A stretch of 60,122 bases of DNA from the NCBI GenBank assembly GCA_022819825.1, contig JAJEGM010000023.1:1-60122 (forward strand), written 5' to 3'. Below the pieces are notes generated by a model. The model was not told the DNA's origin. It ran no database searches and saw only the letters and a list, made by a program, of their open reading frames with translations. Shown here piece by piece: positions 43,762 to 53,557 of this stretch (the stretch's first letter is position 1; each line of letters starts with the position of its first letter). Both the position numbers and the translations under genes were made by a program. Source of the stretch: Acidimicrobiia bacterium. Lineage in GTDB: Bacteria > Actinomycetota > Acidimicrobiia > Acidimicrobiales > Bin134.

Positions 43762-44274
43762 GTGTTCTTCTGGTTTCTGGCTCTCAGCTTCGTGCTGGTG
43801 GCCTTGGTATTCGACAGTCCGGCACTGGACTTCCGCATGGTGATGTTGGGCTCGGTGCTGCCAATGGTCGAGCTGTTGGCCGGGGGACCGTGGGCGCTGC
43901 ACACCCTGCTCGCTCCCTTGGTTGTGCTGGTGGCGGTAATGCTGGCCACCCGGGGCCGCCGGCTGTCCCGGCGCCGTTGGCTGGGGCTGCCCATCGGACT
44001 GTTCCTCTACCTGGTGCTAGACGGCGCGTGGTTGCGGACCGATCTGTTCTGGTGGCCAGTTTTCGGGGTGGCGGTAGACAGCGCCGACCTCCCCGAATTC
44101 AAGCCCGCGGCCACGCTGGTTGTTTTGGAACTCATCGGACTGGCGGTGGGATCCTGGTCGGTGCGCCGTTTCGGGCTCACCGACCGGGAGCGCTTGCGGC
44201 TGTTCTGCACCCAGGGTCGGCTGGACAGGGCTTGGATGGGTGCCCACCGGTCTCGGCGGCACCGGAGGCGCTGA
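43762..44274 (+). CDS. Membrane protein of unknown function
   Basis: 170 residues, four hydrophobic segments in the first ~130 residues (WFLALSFVLVALVF, MVMLGSVLPMVELLAG, LLAPLVVLVAVMLA, LGLPIGLFLYLVLDG). A basic C-terminal tail ends in RSRRHRRR. GTG start 15 bp after the zinc-ribbon gene, so probably co-transcribed. No family recognised beyond actinobacterial hypothetical proteins. Confidence 0.65.
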   Translation: MFFWFLALSFVLVALVFDSPALDFRMVMLGSVLPMVELLAGGPWALHTLLAPLVVLVAVMLATRGRRLSRRRWLGLPIGLFLYLVLDGAWLRTDLFWWPVFGVAVDSADLPEFKPAATLVVLELIGLAVGSWSVRRFGLTDRERLRLFCTQGRLDRAWMGAHRSRRHRRR

Positions 44275-44297
44275 ACACCGCCATATCCGACGAGATT

Positions 44298-44671
<374 letters not shown>

Positions 44672-44749
44672 CGTTCAGTTTGCCAGCCCCGCTCATTCCA
44701 AGGCGAGAGGGTTTTTGTGGACACGCCGGTGATGCGCTCGCCAATGTTC

Positions 44750-46189
44750 TTATAGGCCGATGTCGGAAAGCTCGGGGTACCAGCGGGCGGCCCGCCCCAC
44801 TGCCTCGTGCCAGCGCTCCCGGTCCACCGTTCCCTGCGGTTCCACCACCGCCCTCGGCGACCAGGAATCGGCCACCTCCTGCCAGCTTGACCATTGGCCC
44901 AGCGCCCGTCCGGCCAAAATGGCAGCACCCAGCGCGGTCCCTTCCGGTACCGGGCACAGCTCCACCGTCCGGCTCAAGGTGTCGGCCAGAATCTGGATGA
45001 AAACTGGATTCTGGGACATCCCGCCGTCCACTCGGACCTGCTCGATGCGATAGCCGCTGTCGGCCTCAGCCGCTTCCAACAGATCGGCGGCTCGCTGAGC
45101 TACGCCCTCGAATACCGCTCGCACAATGTGGGCTGCGGTGGTGCCCCCGGTGATGCCGAACAGCGCGGCCCGGGCCCCGAAGTCCCAGTGGGGGGTGCCC
45201 AGCCCGTACAGGGCCGGCACGTACACCACCCCGCCGGTGTCGGCCACGCTGTCGGCCATCTCGGTCGACTCGGCCGGGTCGCCCAACAGTCCCACATCGT
45301 CGATCAGCCAGCTCATGTTCGACCCGGCAGCGATCATCATGGCCTCCACGCCCCAAACGATGGCCCCGTTCTCCTGCCAGGCCACGATGGGAAACGTTCC
45401 CCGGTCGCTGCGCTTGTCGGCGATCGGCCGGTCGGGGCCGGTACACACGTCCAAGAATGCCCCAGTGCCGAAGGTGAGCTTGGCCAGCCCCTCGAGCACA
45501 CAGCGCTGTCCGATCAGCGATGACTGCTGGTCGCCGATGATCCCGGCAATCGGCGGTGTCCCCGGCAAGGCGGTAGCAGTGCCCACCACTCCGGTGGAGT
45601 CCACGATCTCCGGCAGGCAGTTGGAGGGCACCCCGATCTGCTCGGTTATCTCATCCGACCAGCGGCTCCCGTCGTCGCTCAGCATCCCGCTCATGGCTGC
45701 ATTGGAGGGATCCACTACATGGCTGGCGCCCTGCGACAAGCACCACACCGCCCACGTGTCTACGGTGCCGAAACACAAGTCCCGAGTCCGATCGGGGTCG
45801 TGCTGGTCGAGCAGCCAGACCGCCTTGGTGGCCGACTCGTTGGGAACCAGCCGGAGCCCCTCGGCCTGCCAGGCCAGGCATTCGCCCACGGTGCGCAGAT
45901 CCTGCCACCCCAGGGCCGGTCCCACCGGCTCCCCGGTCTTGCGGTCCCACACCACCGCCGAGCCCCGCTGATTGGTAACGGCCACCGCGTCCACGCCGCC
46001 GACCTCCTCCACGACTTCGGTGGCCGATTGGAGGATGACCGCCGCCATCTCGTTGGCGTCGAACTCGACCAGTCCCGGCTCAGGCATATCAGGGGGAGTG
46101 CGCTGTTGGCGAAAGCAGCTCACCCGATGACCGTCGGTCACCGCCGAGCGGATGCTGCTGGTGCCCACATCGATGACGCAGATTTTCAT
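44750..46189 (-). CDS. glpK: Glycerol kinase (FGGY family)
   Basis: 479 residues from ATG 46189, preceded by AGGAGAGG. N-terminal phosphate-binding VIDVGTSSIRSAV, substrate-site WQDLRT near residue 95, and the C-terminal GGMSQNPVFIQILADTL plus GTALGAAILAG motifs of glycerol kinases. It makes glycerol-3-phosphate. It lies 24 bp downstream of glpD on the same strand, which supports glycerol over other FGGY sugars. Compared with E. coli GlpK, some N-terminal residues differ (typical FGGY divergence). Confidence 0.85.
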   Translation of the reverse strand: MKICVIDVGTSSIRSAVTDGHRVSCFRQQRTPPDMPEPGLVEFDANEMAAVILQSATEVVEEVGGVDAVAVTNQRGSAVVWDRKTGEPVGPALGWQDLRTVGECLAWQAEGLRLVPNESATKAVWLLDQHDPDRTRDLCFGTVDTWAVWCLSQGASHVVDPSNAAMSGMLSDDGSRWSDEITEQIGVPSNCLPEIVDSTGVVGTATALPGTPPIAGIIGDQQSSLIGQRCVLEGLAKLTFGTGAFLDVCTGPDRPIADKRSDRGTFPIVAWQENGAIVWGVEAMMIAAGSNMSWLIDDVGLLGDPAESTEMADSVADTGGVVYVPALYGLGTPHWDFGARAALFGITGGTTAAHIVRAVFEGVAQRAADLLEAAEADSGYRIEQVRVDGGMSQNPVFIQILADTLSRTVELCPVPEGTALGAAILAGRALGQWSSWQEVADSWSPRAVVEPQGTVDRERWHEAVGRAARWYPELSDIGL

Positions 46190-46213
46190 AGAGCCTCTCC
46201 TGGGTGGTCGCAA

Positions 46214-47884
46214 TCAGGTGTTCAAGGGCTGTTTGGTTGGGTCAGCAGAAGAGATGCCGGCCAAGTCGGCTGCCGCCAGTTCACGGTAGGCGGCAGCCTC
46301 TGCCTGCTGTTCTGCCGGCGACCATCCCAGTTCACGGCCCAGCAGCGCCGCGGCTTCTTCGGCGATAGCCATGCTGGCGGCTAGGTGCCGGTGCCGGGCC
46401 TGGGTGCGTCGGCTGAGCACATCGTCCACCGTTCGGGCCATTTCCGCCTGGGCGGCCCAAACAACCTCTGCTCGCAGATAGGGGAGTCCCTCGGTCAACG
46501 GAAGACCCAAGTTGGGCTCGTCTGCCGCCAGGTCAGCCAGCTTGTCGGCTTCAGTGCCATAGCGCTCGGCCAAGTGCCGGGCAGTGGCAGCGGGCAAGCC
46601 CTTCGATTCCAGGCCGTCTTGAACCTCCTGGGGGCTGGCCGCTCCTCGAAGGCGCAGGCGCTTTGTCTTCGACCGCCGCCTTCGATGATTGATCTTGCGG
46701 TGATCGCCCTCGGACAGCAGGCCCACGACAACGTCTACCGCATCGGCGGCCATCTGCCGATAGGTGGTGAGCTTGCCCCCGGTAACGGTGACCACTCCAT
46801 CGGCTTCCGCAACATGGTGTCTGCGAGACAAGTCTGCGGTACGGGCCGAGGCCGTGCCGGCGACCAGGGGTCGAAGCCCGGCCCAAGCACCAATCACGTC
46901 AGCCTCTGACACTTCCAGGGATGTTGCCGACCGCAGCGCTCCCAGCAATTCGGCGGCGTCGTCGGCATTGCAGCGGGGATCGTCCAGCGAGCCCGAGTAG
47001 TCGGTATCGGTGGTGCCGACATAGCAGGCCTCTCCCAGCGGAATGACAAAGATGCTCCGTCCCCTCACCGGCGATGGCAGGATCGAGCCGCGGTCGATGC
47101 CCAAGAGTGACCGGTGAAAGGCGAGATGCACCCCCTTGGCTGGTCGTATTCCTATGTCTCCCAGATCAGCGGCCCATACACCGGTGGCGTTGATCACCGC
47201 TCGGCACGAGATTTCCAGCCTCTCGCCTTCGGCAGTTTGCGCCAGCACAGCGCTCACCCGCCCGTGGCTGTCGCGGACAACCTTGGTTGCCGACACTCGG
47301 TTGGCGGCAACCGCGTCGTATTCCAACGCTGCGGTGCGGATGACCGACAACACCAGTCGGGCATCATCGGTTTGGCAGTCGTAGTACTGGTAGCCCCCCA
47401 CCACCTGATCGGGATTCAGGGTTGGGAAAGCATCCAGCACCTGCTCCTTGCTCAGCCGGCGATGGAGTTTCCCGATGAGTGCCCCTCCGCACAGGTCATA
47501 GGCCCAAAGAGCTCCGCCGATTGCCCTGGTGAGCCCGCGGCGCAGCTTGCCGCCATGACCGAATAGGGGTATGACGAACGGGAGATCCTTCACCAGGTGG
47601 GGGGCATTGCCCCGCAATCGCTGCCGCTCGATCAGAGCTCCGGCCACCAGTCGGACCTCTCCCTGTCGGAGATAGCGGAGGCCGCCGTGTACCAGCTTGG
47701 ACGACCGGGAGGAGGTGCCCTCGGCGAAGTCATCCCGCTCCACTAGCGCCACTCGCAGCCCCCGAGAGGCCGCGTCGAGAGCAGCGCCGGCACCAGTGAT
47801 GCCGCCCCCGATCACGCAAACATCGAAGTGGCCCTCTTCCAACCGGGCAAGAGCTTCAGGTCGGCTAAAGGTTCCTGCGCTCAT
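46214..47884 (-). CDS. glpD: Aerobic FAD-dependent glycerol-3-phosphate dehydrogenase
   Basis: 556 residues. FAD motif VCVIGGGITGAGAALDAASR near residue 21, the family block TSSRSSKLVHGGLRYLRQGE near 56, and VTGGKLTTYRQMA near 358. A C-terminal helical DAO_C domain follows. It oxidises glycerol-3-phosphate to dihydroxyacetone phosphate and feeds electrons to quinone at the membrane. First gene of the glpD-glpK unit. Its promoter lies in the repeat-bearing gap shared with trpD. Confidence 0.92.
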   Translation of the reverse strand: MSAGTFSRPEALARLEEGHFDVCVIGGGITGAGAALDAASRGLRVALVERDDFAEGTSSRSSKLVHGGLRYLRQGEVRLVAGALIERQRLRGNAPHLVKDLPFVIPLFGHGGKLRRGLTRAIGGALWAYDLCGGALIGKLHRRLSKEQVLDAFPTLNPDQVVGGYQYYDCQTDDARLVLSVIRTAALEYDAVAANRVSATKVVRDSHGRVSAVLAQTAEGERLEISCRAVINATGVWAADLGDIGIRPAKGVHLAFHRSLLGIDRGSILPSPVRGRSIFVIPLGEACYVGTTDTDYSGSLDDPRCNADDAAELLGALRSATSLEVSEADVIGAWAGLRPLVAGTASARTADLSRRHHVAEADGVVTVTGGKLTTYRQMAADAVDVVVGLLSEGDHRKINHRRRRSKTKRLRLRGAASPQEVQDGLESKGLPAATARHLAERYGTEADKLADLAADEPNLGLPLTEGLPYLRAEVVWAAQAEMARTVDDVLSRRTQARHRHLAASMAIAEEAAALLGRELGWSPAEQQAEAAAYRELAAADLAGISSADPTKQPLNT

Positions 47885-47921
47885 TATCTGACGGGCGTCT
47901 CGCGGGCATGAGGTCTCAGTA

Positions 47922-47989
47922 TCTCAATCTTGAATCTCGGTTCATGAATTGGGGGTCTCAATCTTGAATCTCAGTTCATGAATCGGGGG
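47922..47989. repeat. Tandem duplication of a 34-bp unit between glpD and trpD
   Basis: Two head-to-tail 34-bp copies, 47922-47955 and 47956-47989, with 2 differences. Each holds TCTCAATCTTGAATCTC, then the palindrome TTCATGAA and a GGGGG end. They occupy the divergent glpD/trpD promoter region, so a regulator site is plausible, but slippage is an equal explanation. Confidence 0.85.
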
Positions 47990-48011
47990 CGATTTGGGCC
48001 ACACTAAGGCG

Positions 48012-49067
48012 GTGAGCCTTCACGAGCACGGGGGGTGGGCTGGAGTATTCCGGCGGCTGACCGGAGGCGGCCACCTGACGGCTGGCGCGGCCAATGCGGC
48101 CATGACCGAGATATTGAACGGGGAGGCGACGCCGGCGCAGATCGGTGGGTTCGTGATGGCCCTGCGCACCAAGGGGGAGACCGCGGAGGAGCTTGTCGGC
48201 CTGCTGTCGGCGATGCGCTCGGCTTCGGAAACCGTTCCGCTGGATGCCGCCGGGCTCATCGACACCTGCGGCACTGGCGGCGACCACAGCGGAAGCATCA
48301 ACGTGTCCACCGCCGCGGCGCTGGTGGCCGTGGGGGCGGGGGCCAGAGTGTGCAAGCACGGCAACCGGTCGGCCTCATCCCAATGCGGCTCAGCCGATGT
48401 GCTGGAAGAGCTGGGTGCGGTCATCGACCTCGGCCCGACAGGGGTGGCCCGATGTGTGACCGAGACCGGCTTCGGCTTCTGTTTGGCCCCTCGGTTCCAC
48501 CCGGCCATGCGCCATGCCGGACCGGCTCGCCGGGAGCTGGCGGTGGCCACGGTGTTCAATTTCCTCGGACCGCTGGCCAATCCGGCTGGGGTCAGGCGCC
48601 AGCTGGTGGGAACCAGCGACCGGGCGATGGCCGAGATCATGCTGGAGGTGCTCGCCGCCACCGGTTCGGAGCGGGCCATGATCGTGCACAGCCACGACGG
48701 CTTGGACGAGCTGACCACCACCGGCCCGACCGATGTGTGGGAGTTGCGAGAAGGCGAGACCCTTCGCCACACCGTGGACCCTGCCGAACTCGGGTTGGCT
48801 TCCGCGGCCGCTGCGGATCTAAAGGGCGGGGATGCGGCAGTAAACGCCGAATGCCTGCGGCGGGTATTCGACGGCCAGGCGGGTGCGCATCGGGACATCG
48901 TGGCGCTCAATGCCGCCGCCGCGCTGGTTGTGGCCGAAGTGGCCGCCACACTGGAAGAAGGGCTGGAGGCCGCGGCGGCCTCCATCGACGATGGGCGGGC
49001 CGGCGAAGTGCTGGGAGCCTTCGTCTCCACCTCGAATGAAGCCCGCGCCGGTGAGGAGAGGGAATGA
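48012..49067 (+). CDS. trpD: Anthranilate phosphoribosyltransferase
   Basis: 351 residues. PRPP-binding DTCGTGGDHSGSINVST near residue 84, KHGNRSASSQCGSADVLEEL near 116, and the anthranilate-site region LAPRFHPAMRHAGPARREL near 160. It joins anthranilate to PRPP in tryptophan synthesis. No other trp genes are in the window, so the pathway is dispersed. GTG 48012 is chosen over an upstream TTG because it matches the family N-terminus. Divergent from glpD across the tandem repeat. Confidence 0.92.
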   Translation: MSLHEHGGWAGVFRRLTGGGHLTAGAANAAMTEILNGEATPAQIGGFVMALRTKGETAEELVGLLSAMRSASETVPLDAAGLIDTCGTGGDHSGSINVSTAAALVAVGAGARVCKHGNRSASSQCGSADVLEELGAVIDLGPTGVARCVTETGFGFCLAPRFHPAMRHAGPARRELAVATVFNFLGPLANPAGVRRQLVGTSDRAMAEIMLEVLAATGSERAMIVHSHDGLDELTTTGPTDVWELREGETLRHTVDPAELGLASAAAADLKGGDAAVNAECLRRVFDGQAGAHRDIVALNAAAALVVAEVAATLEEGLEAAAASIDDGRAGEVLGAFVSTSNEARAGEERE

Positions 49068-49095
49068 GGCCGGGCGCAGTCGATTTCACGGGCCG

Positions 49096-50154
49096 GTGAG
49101 CATTCTTGTCGCAGAAGAGGTCATTGCCGTAGGTGTGGCGGCCGGGCTCGACGCGGTTGGCGTGGCCCCGGCCGAGCCGTTCGAGTCCACCCGGAGCACA
49201 CTCTTGGAGCGGCGGGAGCAAGGCCTGCACGGCGGTATGGCCTTCACTTATCGCAACCCCGATCGCTCCACCGATCCCAGCCGCACGGTTGACGGGGCCC
49301 AATCCCTGGTGGTGGGGGCACTCGGCTATCGCAATTCCGCCTCGCCGGCCCCTGATCGGGCGGTTGGCCGGGTGGCCGCCTACGCCCGAAGCGACCACTA
49401 CGCCAGACTGCGAGATGCACTGGGCCAGATAGCCGACATGCTGCGAGATGCGGGGCACCAAGCCGCGGTCGTGACCGACGACAATGCCCTGGTGGATCGG
49501 GAGGCGGCCCGACGGGCGGGGCTGGGGTGGTACGGCAAGAACAGCAATGTCTTGCTGCCCGGTCGGGGGAGCTGGTTCGTGCTGGGCTCGGTGATCACCA
49601 CTGCGGCGCTCGAGCCGTCGACTCCGGTTGCCGATCAGTGCGGACCCTGTCGCCGCTGCTTGGACGGATGCCCAACCGGCGCCATTGTGGCTCCCGGTGT
49701 GGTCGACGCCCGGCGGTGCTTGGCGTGGCTGGTCCAGGCTGATGGCGATTTCCCGCTGGAGTTCCGGGAAGCGCTGGGCGACAGGATCTATGGGTGTGAC
49801 GATTGCCAGGAGGTGTGCCCGCCCAACAGGACGGCTGAGTCGGGCGGCAGCGGTGCAGGGGAGGAGCTCGATAGCGACCCCGAGAACGACATCGCCTGGG
49901 TGGACCTCGTAGAGCTGCTGCAATCGGATGACGACGATCTGATGGCCCGTTACGGCCGCTGGTACATCCCCCAGCGCGAGCCTCGCTATGTGCGGCGCAA
50001 CGCGCTGGTCGCGTTGGGGAACTCGGGCCGGGGGGCCGACCCCGATGTGGTTGAGACCGTGGTCCGCTATCTAGCCCACTCCGACCCCATGCTGGTGCGC
50101 CACGCCGAATGGGCTGCGGCTCGCCTTGGCGTCGGCGCGGTAGCACCGGTTTGA
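49096..50154 (+). CDS. queG: Epoxyqueuosine reductase
   Basis: 352 residues. Catalytic Asp and cobalamin region DDNALVDREAARRAGLGWYG near residue 128. Two [4Fe-4S] clusters: C182, C185, C188, C192 and C208-linked C234, C237, C241. A C-terminal HEAT-like region (YVRRNALVALGN) binds tRNA. It performs the last step of queuosine synthesis in tRNA anticodons, using cobalamin. GTG start 49096, 28 bp after trpD. Other queuosine genes are not here. Confidence 0.93.
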   Translation: MSILVAEEVIAVGVAAGLDAVGVAPAEPFESTRSTLLERREQGLHGGMAFTYRNPDRSTDPSRTVDGAQSLVVGALGYRNSASPAPDRAVGRVAAYARSDHYARLRDALGQIADMLRDAGHQAAVVTDDNALVDREAARRAGLGWYGKNSNVLLPGRGSWFVLGSVITTAALEPSTPVADQCGPCRRCLDGCPTGAIVAPGVVDARRCLAWLVQADGDFPLEFREALGDRIYGCDDCQEVCPPNRTAESGGSGAGEELDSDPENDIAWVDLVELLQSDDDDLMARYGRWYIPQREPRYVRRNALVALGNSGRGADPDVVETVVRYLAHSDPMLVRHAEWAAARLGVGAVAPV

Positions 50155-50157
50155 GCC

Positions 50158-51303
50158 ATGCCCCGGCATTTGTTGGTGACCAACGACTATCCCCCCAAGC
50201 TGGGGGGCATCCAGAACTACCTGTGGGAGCTGTGGCGCCGGCTGCCCCCGGCAGAGGTCTGCGTGCTGACCCGCTCCCATCCCGGTGACGCGGAGTGGGA
50301 TGCCCAGCAAGACCACCAGGTGATCCGCTCGCCCCGCCAGTTTCTGCTCCCCACCCAGGAGATGGGGCAGGAGATCACCGAGCTGGTTGCCGAGATTGAT
50401 GCCGAGCTGGTGCTCTACGACCCGGCAGTTCCACTGGGAGCGCTGGCCCCCCGCTTGCCCCATCCCTACGGCGTGATTCTCCACGGCGCCGAGGTGACCG
50501 TTCCCGGCCGCCTCCCTGGTACGAGGCAGGTGCTGGGCAGAGTGCTACGGGGCGCTCGGGTGGTGATCACTGCGGGCCGGTATTCGGTGACCGAAGCTGA
50601 GCGGGCCGCCGGTGGACCGCTTCCTGCGGTGATCGTGCCGCCCGGGGTGGATGTGGACCGGTTCAAGCCCCTGGATGCTGTTCAACGGCTCGAAGCCCGC
50701 CGGAGATTCGGCTTGCCCGTCAACGCACCCGTGGTGGCGTCGATCAGCCGGCTGGTGCCCCGCAAGGGCATGGATGTGCTGATCGCGGCGACGGCTCGCT
50801 TGGCCGATCGCCATCCCGGGCTCACACTGGCGGTGGCCGGGGCCGGACGCGACCGGGCCCGGTTGGACCGGCTCATCGGGCGCACCGGTGCTCCCGCCCG
50901 CCTGCTCGACCGGGTGGCCGACTCCGATTTGCCCGACCTCTACGGCTGTGCCGACGTGTTCGCCATGATGTGCCGCCAGCGCTGGGGGGGCTTGGAGCAG
51001 GAGGGATTCGGCATTGTGTTCTTGGAAGCGGCGGCGGCTGGAGTCCCGCAGCTGGCCGGGGACAGCGGGGGAGCGGCCGAAGCAGTGGAGCATGGAAGAA
51101 CCGGACTGGTCGTGGACCGGCCCAGCCATCTCGACGCGGTGACGGCTTCTCTGGATGCCCTGCTGTCGGATCGAGTCCGCCTTCAGAGAATGGGGTTGGA
51201 GGGCCGGTTGCGGGCAGTGGCCGAGTTCTCCTACGACCACATGGCCGAACGACTTCGAACTGTGATCACCGAAGTCATCGCCCGGGGAAAAGACCGCCCG
51301 TGA
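50158..51303 (+). CDS. GT4 glycosyltransferase, PimB-like mannosyltransferase
   Basis: 381 residues, GT-B fold. N-terminal TNDYPPKLGGIQNYLWEL contains the acceptor/GG loop of PimB-type enzymes. The C-terminal ISRLVPRKGMDVLI and EGFGIVFLEAAAAGVPQLAG are the donor-binding EX7E region. PimB' adds a second mannose to phosphatidylinositol mannosides in actinobacterial envelopes; this is the best fit but other GDP-mannose or glucose acceptors are possible. ATG 50158, 3 bp after queG. It probably acts at the inner face of the membrane. Confidence 0.82.
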   Translation: MPRHLLVTNDYPPKLGGIQNYLWELWRRLPPAEVCVLTRSHPGDAEWDAQQDHQVIRSPRQFLLPTQEMGQEITELVAEIDAELVLYDPAVPLGALAPRLPHPYGVILHGAEVTVPGRLPGTRQVLGRVLRGARVVITAGRYSVTEAERAAGGPLPAVIVPPGVDVDRFKPLDAVQRLEARRRFGLPVNAPVVASISRLVPRKGMDVLIAATARLADRHPGLTLAVAGAGRDRARLDRLIGRTGAPARLLDRVADSDLPDLYGCADVFAMMCRQRWGGLEQEGFGIVFLEAAAAGVPQLAGDSGGAAEAVEHGRTGLVVDRPSHLDAVTASLDALLSDRVRLQRMGLEGRLRAVAEFSYDHMAERLRTVITEVIARGKDRP

Positions 51304-51337
51304 TTGCCCAGGTCATCGCCCGGGGAAGGAACCGCTG

Positions 51338-51838
51338 ATGGCTTTGAGCGATCGCTTGGTGCCCCCGGAAGTCGAGGGTCAAAACCTCCTGCGGGCGTGC
51401 TGGGCGGGAACCGGCGGGTTCACGGCTGTCGCTGTTGCCACCACGGCCTTTCCCGATCCCATGGCCGTTCCCATCGCAGTGGTGTCGCTGGGGCTGTTGG
51501 CCGCGGGGTGCGCGGCCATGCTCTGGGCCTTCCAGCGGGCCCTGGAGCGCAGCCGCTACGAGCTGATCGGGGTGGGGGGCCTCTACTTCCTGGCGGGCTG
51601 CGCGCCCCCCTCGGTGCGGTTCTCGATGATGGCTGCGCTGGCCGCCGAAGTGGTGGTGGCGCTGGCCGCCGCCTCGGTCCGCCCGTTTACCGCCTCTGCA
51701 TTCGGTATCCTGGTACCTGTCTATGCGCTGGGCCTGTCCGGCGCATGGGGAGCTCGGTACGGGACCTTCCCGCCCCGGCCCTCCGATGGCACAATTCCAG
51801 AACGAAGCGACTCCAGCAGGAACGGTGACGATGTTTGA
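51338..51838 (+). CDS. Membrane protein of unknown function
   Basis: 166 residues, four hydrophobic segments (FTAVAVATTAFP, IAVVSLGLLAAGCAAMLWAF, GVGGLYFLAGCA, ILVPVYALGLSGAW). The last ~25 residues are polar and disordered. It overlaps the next gene by 8 bases and follows the PimB-like gene by 34 bp, so it belongs to the same transcript. Family not recognised. Confidence 0.65.
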   Translation: MALSDRLVPPEVEGQNLLRACWAGTGGFTAVAVATTAFPDPMAVPIAVVSLGLLAAGCAAMLWAFQRALERSRYELIGVGGLYFLAGCAPPSVRFSMMAALAAEVVVALAAASVRPFTASAFGILVPVYALGLSGAWGARYGTFPPRPSDGTIPERSDSSRNGDDV

Positions 51839-52292
51839 CCAGGCCACCAAGAGCATCACCATCGAGGCGTCGCCTGAGCGGTGCTTTGAGGTGGTGTGCG
51901 ACTTCGAGTCTTATCCTGAGTGGGCCTCCGAGGTGAAGCAGGTTGAGATAGTCCGCCGGGACGACGACGGCCGGGGCGGACTGGTGTCGTTTCGGGCCGC
52001 GGCCATGGGTCGCAGCACCAACTACCTGCTGGAGTACTACTACGGGTCGAACCCCTTGCGGGTTTCCTGGCGGTTGGTGCAGGGCGACCTGACTCGACGA
52101 CTCGACGGCGAGTACTGCTTCAACCCGGTGCCCGGCGAGTCGGATCGCACCGAGGTCACCTATCACCTCGCAGTCCAGATGGTGATGCCCCTGCCCGGTT
52201 TCGTGAAGCGACGGGCCGAGGCCCGAATCATGCAGACTGCGCTGGAGGACCTGGCGAGCCGGGCCGAGTCAGGTGTCGAGAATCCCAGCTAG
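51831..52292 (+). CDS. SRPBCC (START-like) family protein, COQ10/polyketide-cyclase type
   Basis: 153 residues. N-terminal KSITIEASPERCFEVVCDF followed by SYPEWASEVKQVEI is the classic opening of START-like hydrophobic-cavity proteins of the Coq10/cyclase branch. Likely binds a lipid, quinone or isoprenoid. ATG 51831 lies inside the end of the membrane-protein gene. An in-frame ATG at 51786 would add 15 residues. Downstream is an aminotransferase with a 43-bp gap. Confidence 0.85.
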   Translation: MFDQATKSITIEASPERCFEVVCDFESYPEWASEVKQVEIVRRDDDGRGGLVSFRAAAMGRSTNYLLEYYYGSNPLRVSWRLVQGDLTRRLDGEYCFNPVPGESDRTEVTYHLAVQMVMPLPGFVKRRAEARIMQTALEDLASRAESGVENPS

Positions 52293-52335
52293 ATAAACCC
52301 ATTTGAATCCGCTGTCTAGAAAGTAGATTGGACCT

Positions 52336-53511
52336 GTGGAGTTCCGCCGGATCAACAACCTGCCCCCGTACGTCTTCACCATCATCAACGATCTGAAAGT
52401 CGAAGGCCGCCGAGCGGGACACGACATCATCGACCTCGGCTTCGGCAACCCCGACCTCCCGTCGCCGGACATCGCGGTGGAGAAGCTGGCGGAGGCGGCG
52501 GGCAACGCTCGAAATCACCGCTACTCGGCCAGCCGGGGCATCCCCAAGCTGCGCGAGGCCGTTGCCGGCTATTACACCCGACGGTTCGGGGTGTATCTCG
52601 ACCCCGAAACTGAGGTGATCAACACCATCGGGGCCAAGGAGGGGTTCTCCCACCTCATGTGGACCCTGCTCCAACCCGGCGACGCGGCCCTGGTCCCGTC
52701 CCCCTCCTATCCGATCCACCTGTACGCCCCGCTGTTTGCCGGCGCGGAGGTGCGGGAGATCCCGTTGAGCACGGGAACCGATTTCTTCGGAACGATGCAG
52801 GAGCGCTGGCGCTACTCCTGGCCCAAGCCCCGCATCATCGTGCTGTCATTCCCCCACAACCCCACCACCGCCTGCGTGGACTTGGAGTTCATGGCCGGCG
52901 TGGTGGACTTCGCCAAAGAGCACGATGTGCTGCTGGTTCACGACTTCGCCTACGCCGATCTGGGCTACGACGGCTACCTGCCCCCGTCCATCATGCAGGT
53001 GGAAGGGGCCAAGGATGTGGCGGTGGAGCTGTATTCCATGACCAAGTCGTTCTCCATGGCCGGCTGGCGGGTGGCTTTCATGGTGGGCAATCCCCAGGTT
53101 GTGGCCGCACTGGCCAAGCTCAAGTCTTATCTTGACTACGGCACGTTCCAACCCATTCAGATCGCGGCCACGGTGACCTTGAACGAGGCCCCGGGCCACC
53201 CCAAAGAAGTGTGCGACATCTACCAGAGCCGCCGAGATGCCCTGTGTTCGGGGCTGAACCGCATGGGCTGGGAAGTGGAGCCGCCCAAGGGGACCATGTT
53301 CGTGTGGGCCAAGATCCCCGAGCCCTACCTGGAAATGGGATCGGTGGAGTTCGCCTCTTGGCTGGTTCGAGACGCCCGGGTGGCGGTGTCGCCCGGTGTG
53401 GGTTTCGGTCCCGGCGGGGAGGGCCACGTGAGGTTCGCCCTCATCGAGAACGAGCAGCGCACCGCTCAGGCCATCCGCCAACTCCGCCAAACACTGGCCA
53501 AGCTGGGCTAG
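52336..53511 (+). CDS. alaC: Class I PLP aminotransferase, alanine/glutamate-pyruvate type
   Basis: 391 residues. PLP lysine K237 in [19 protein letters not shown] block [13 protein letters not shown] near residue 31, and N175-P in SFPHNPTTA. The overall pattern is that of AlaC, which makes alanine from pyruvate and glutamate; LL-diaminopimelate aminotransferase is a close alternative. GTG 52336 preserves the usual [12 protein letters not shown] opening. Its last 18 bases recur 40 bp downstream. Confidence 0.82.
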   Translation: MEFRRINNLPPYVFTIINDLKVEGRRAGHDIIDLGFGNPDLPSPDIAVEKLAEAAGNARNHRYSASRGIPKLREAVAGYYTRRFGVYLDPETEVINTIGAKEGFSHLMWTLLQPGDAALVPSPSYPIHLYAPLFAGAEVREIPLSTGTDFFGTMQERWRYSWPKPRIIVLSFPHNPTTACVDLEFMAGVVDFAKEHDVLLVHDFAYADLGYDGYLPPSIMQVEGAKDVAVELYSMTKSFSMAGWRVAFMVGNPQVVAALAKLKSYLDYGTFQPIQIAATVTLNEAPGHPKEVCDIYQSRRDALCSGLNRMGWEVEPPKGTMFVWAKIPEPYLEMGSVEFASWLVRDARVAVSPGVGFGPGGEGHVRFALIENEQRTAQAIRQLRQTLAKLG

Positions 53512-53551
53512 CGGGGTTTTGTCAGTGCGAACCCTGGCCAAGCAGGGCTAG
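53494..53551. repeat. Imperfect 18-bp direct repeat at the alaC stop
   Basis: CTGGCCAAGCTGGGCTAG (53494-53511, the end of alaC) is repeated with one change at 53534-53551. The spacing is 40 bp, which leaves a second copy of the stop region in the gap before the phosphofructokinase gene. Confidence 0.8.
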
Positions 53552-53557
53552 TCACCC

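Noticed and set aside
40573..43902. 1109-codon open frame on the minus strand opposite the PBP gene
   Set aside because: It mirrors the codon periodicity of the high-GC PBP and zinc-ribbon genes, is rich in His/Gly/Arg and shows no family motif. A shadow frame.
47922..47989. CRISPR array
   Set aside because: Only two directly abutting units, no spacers and no cas genes.
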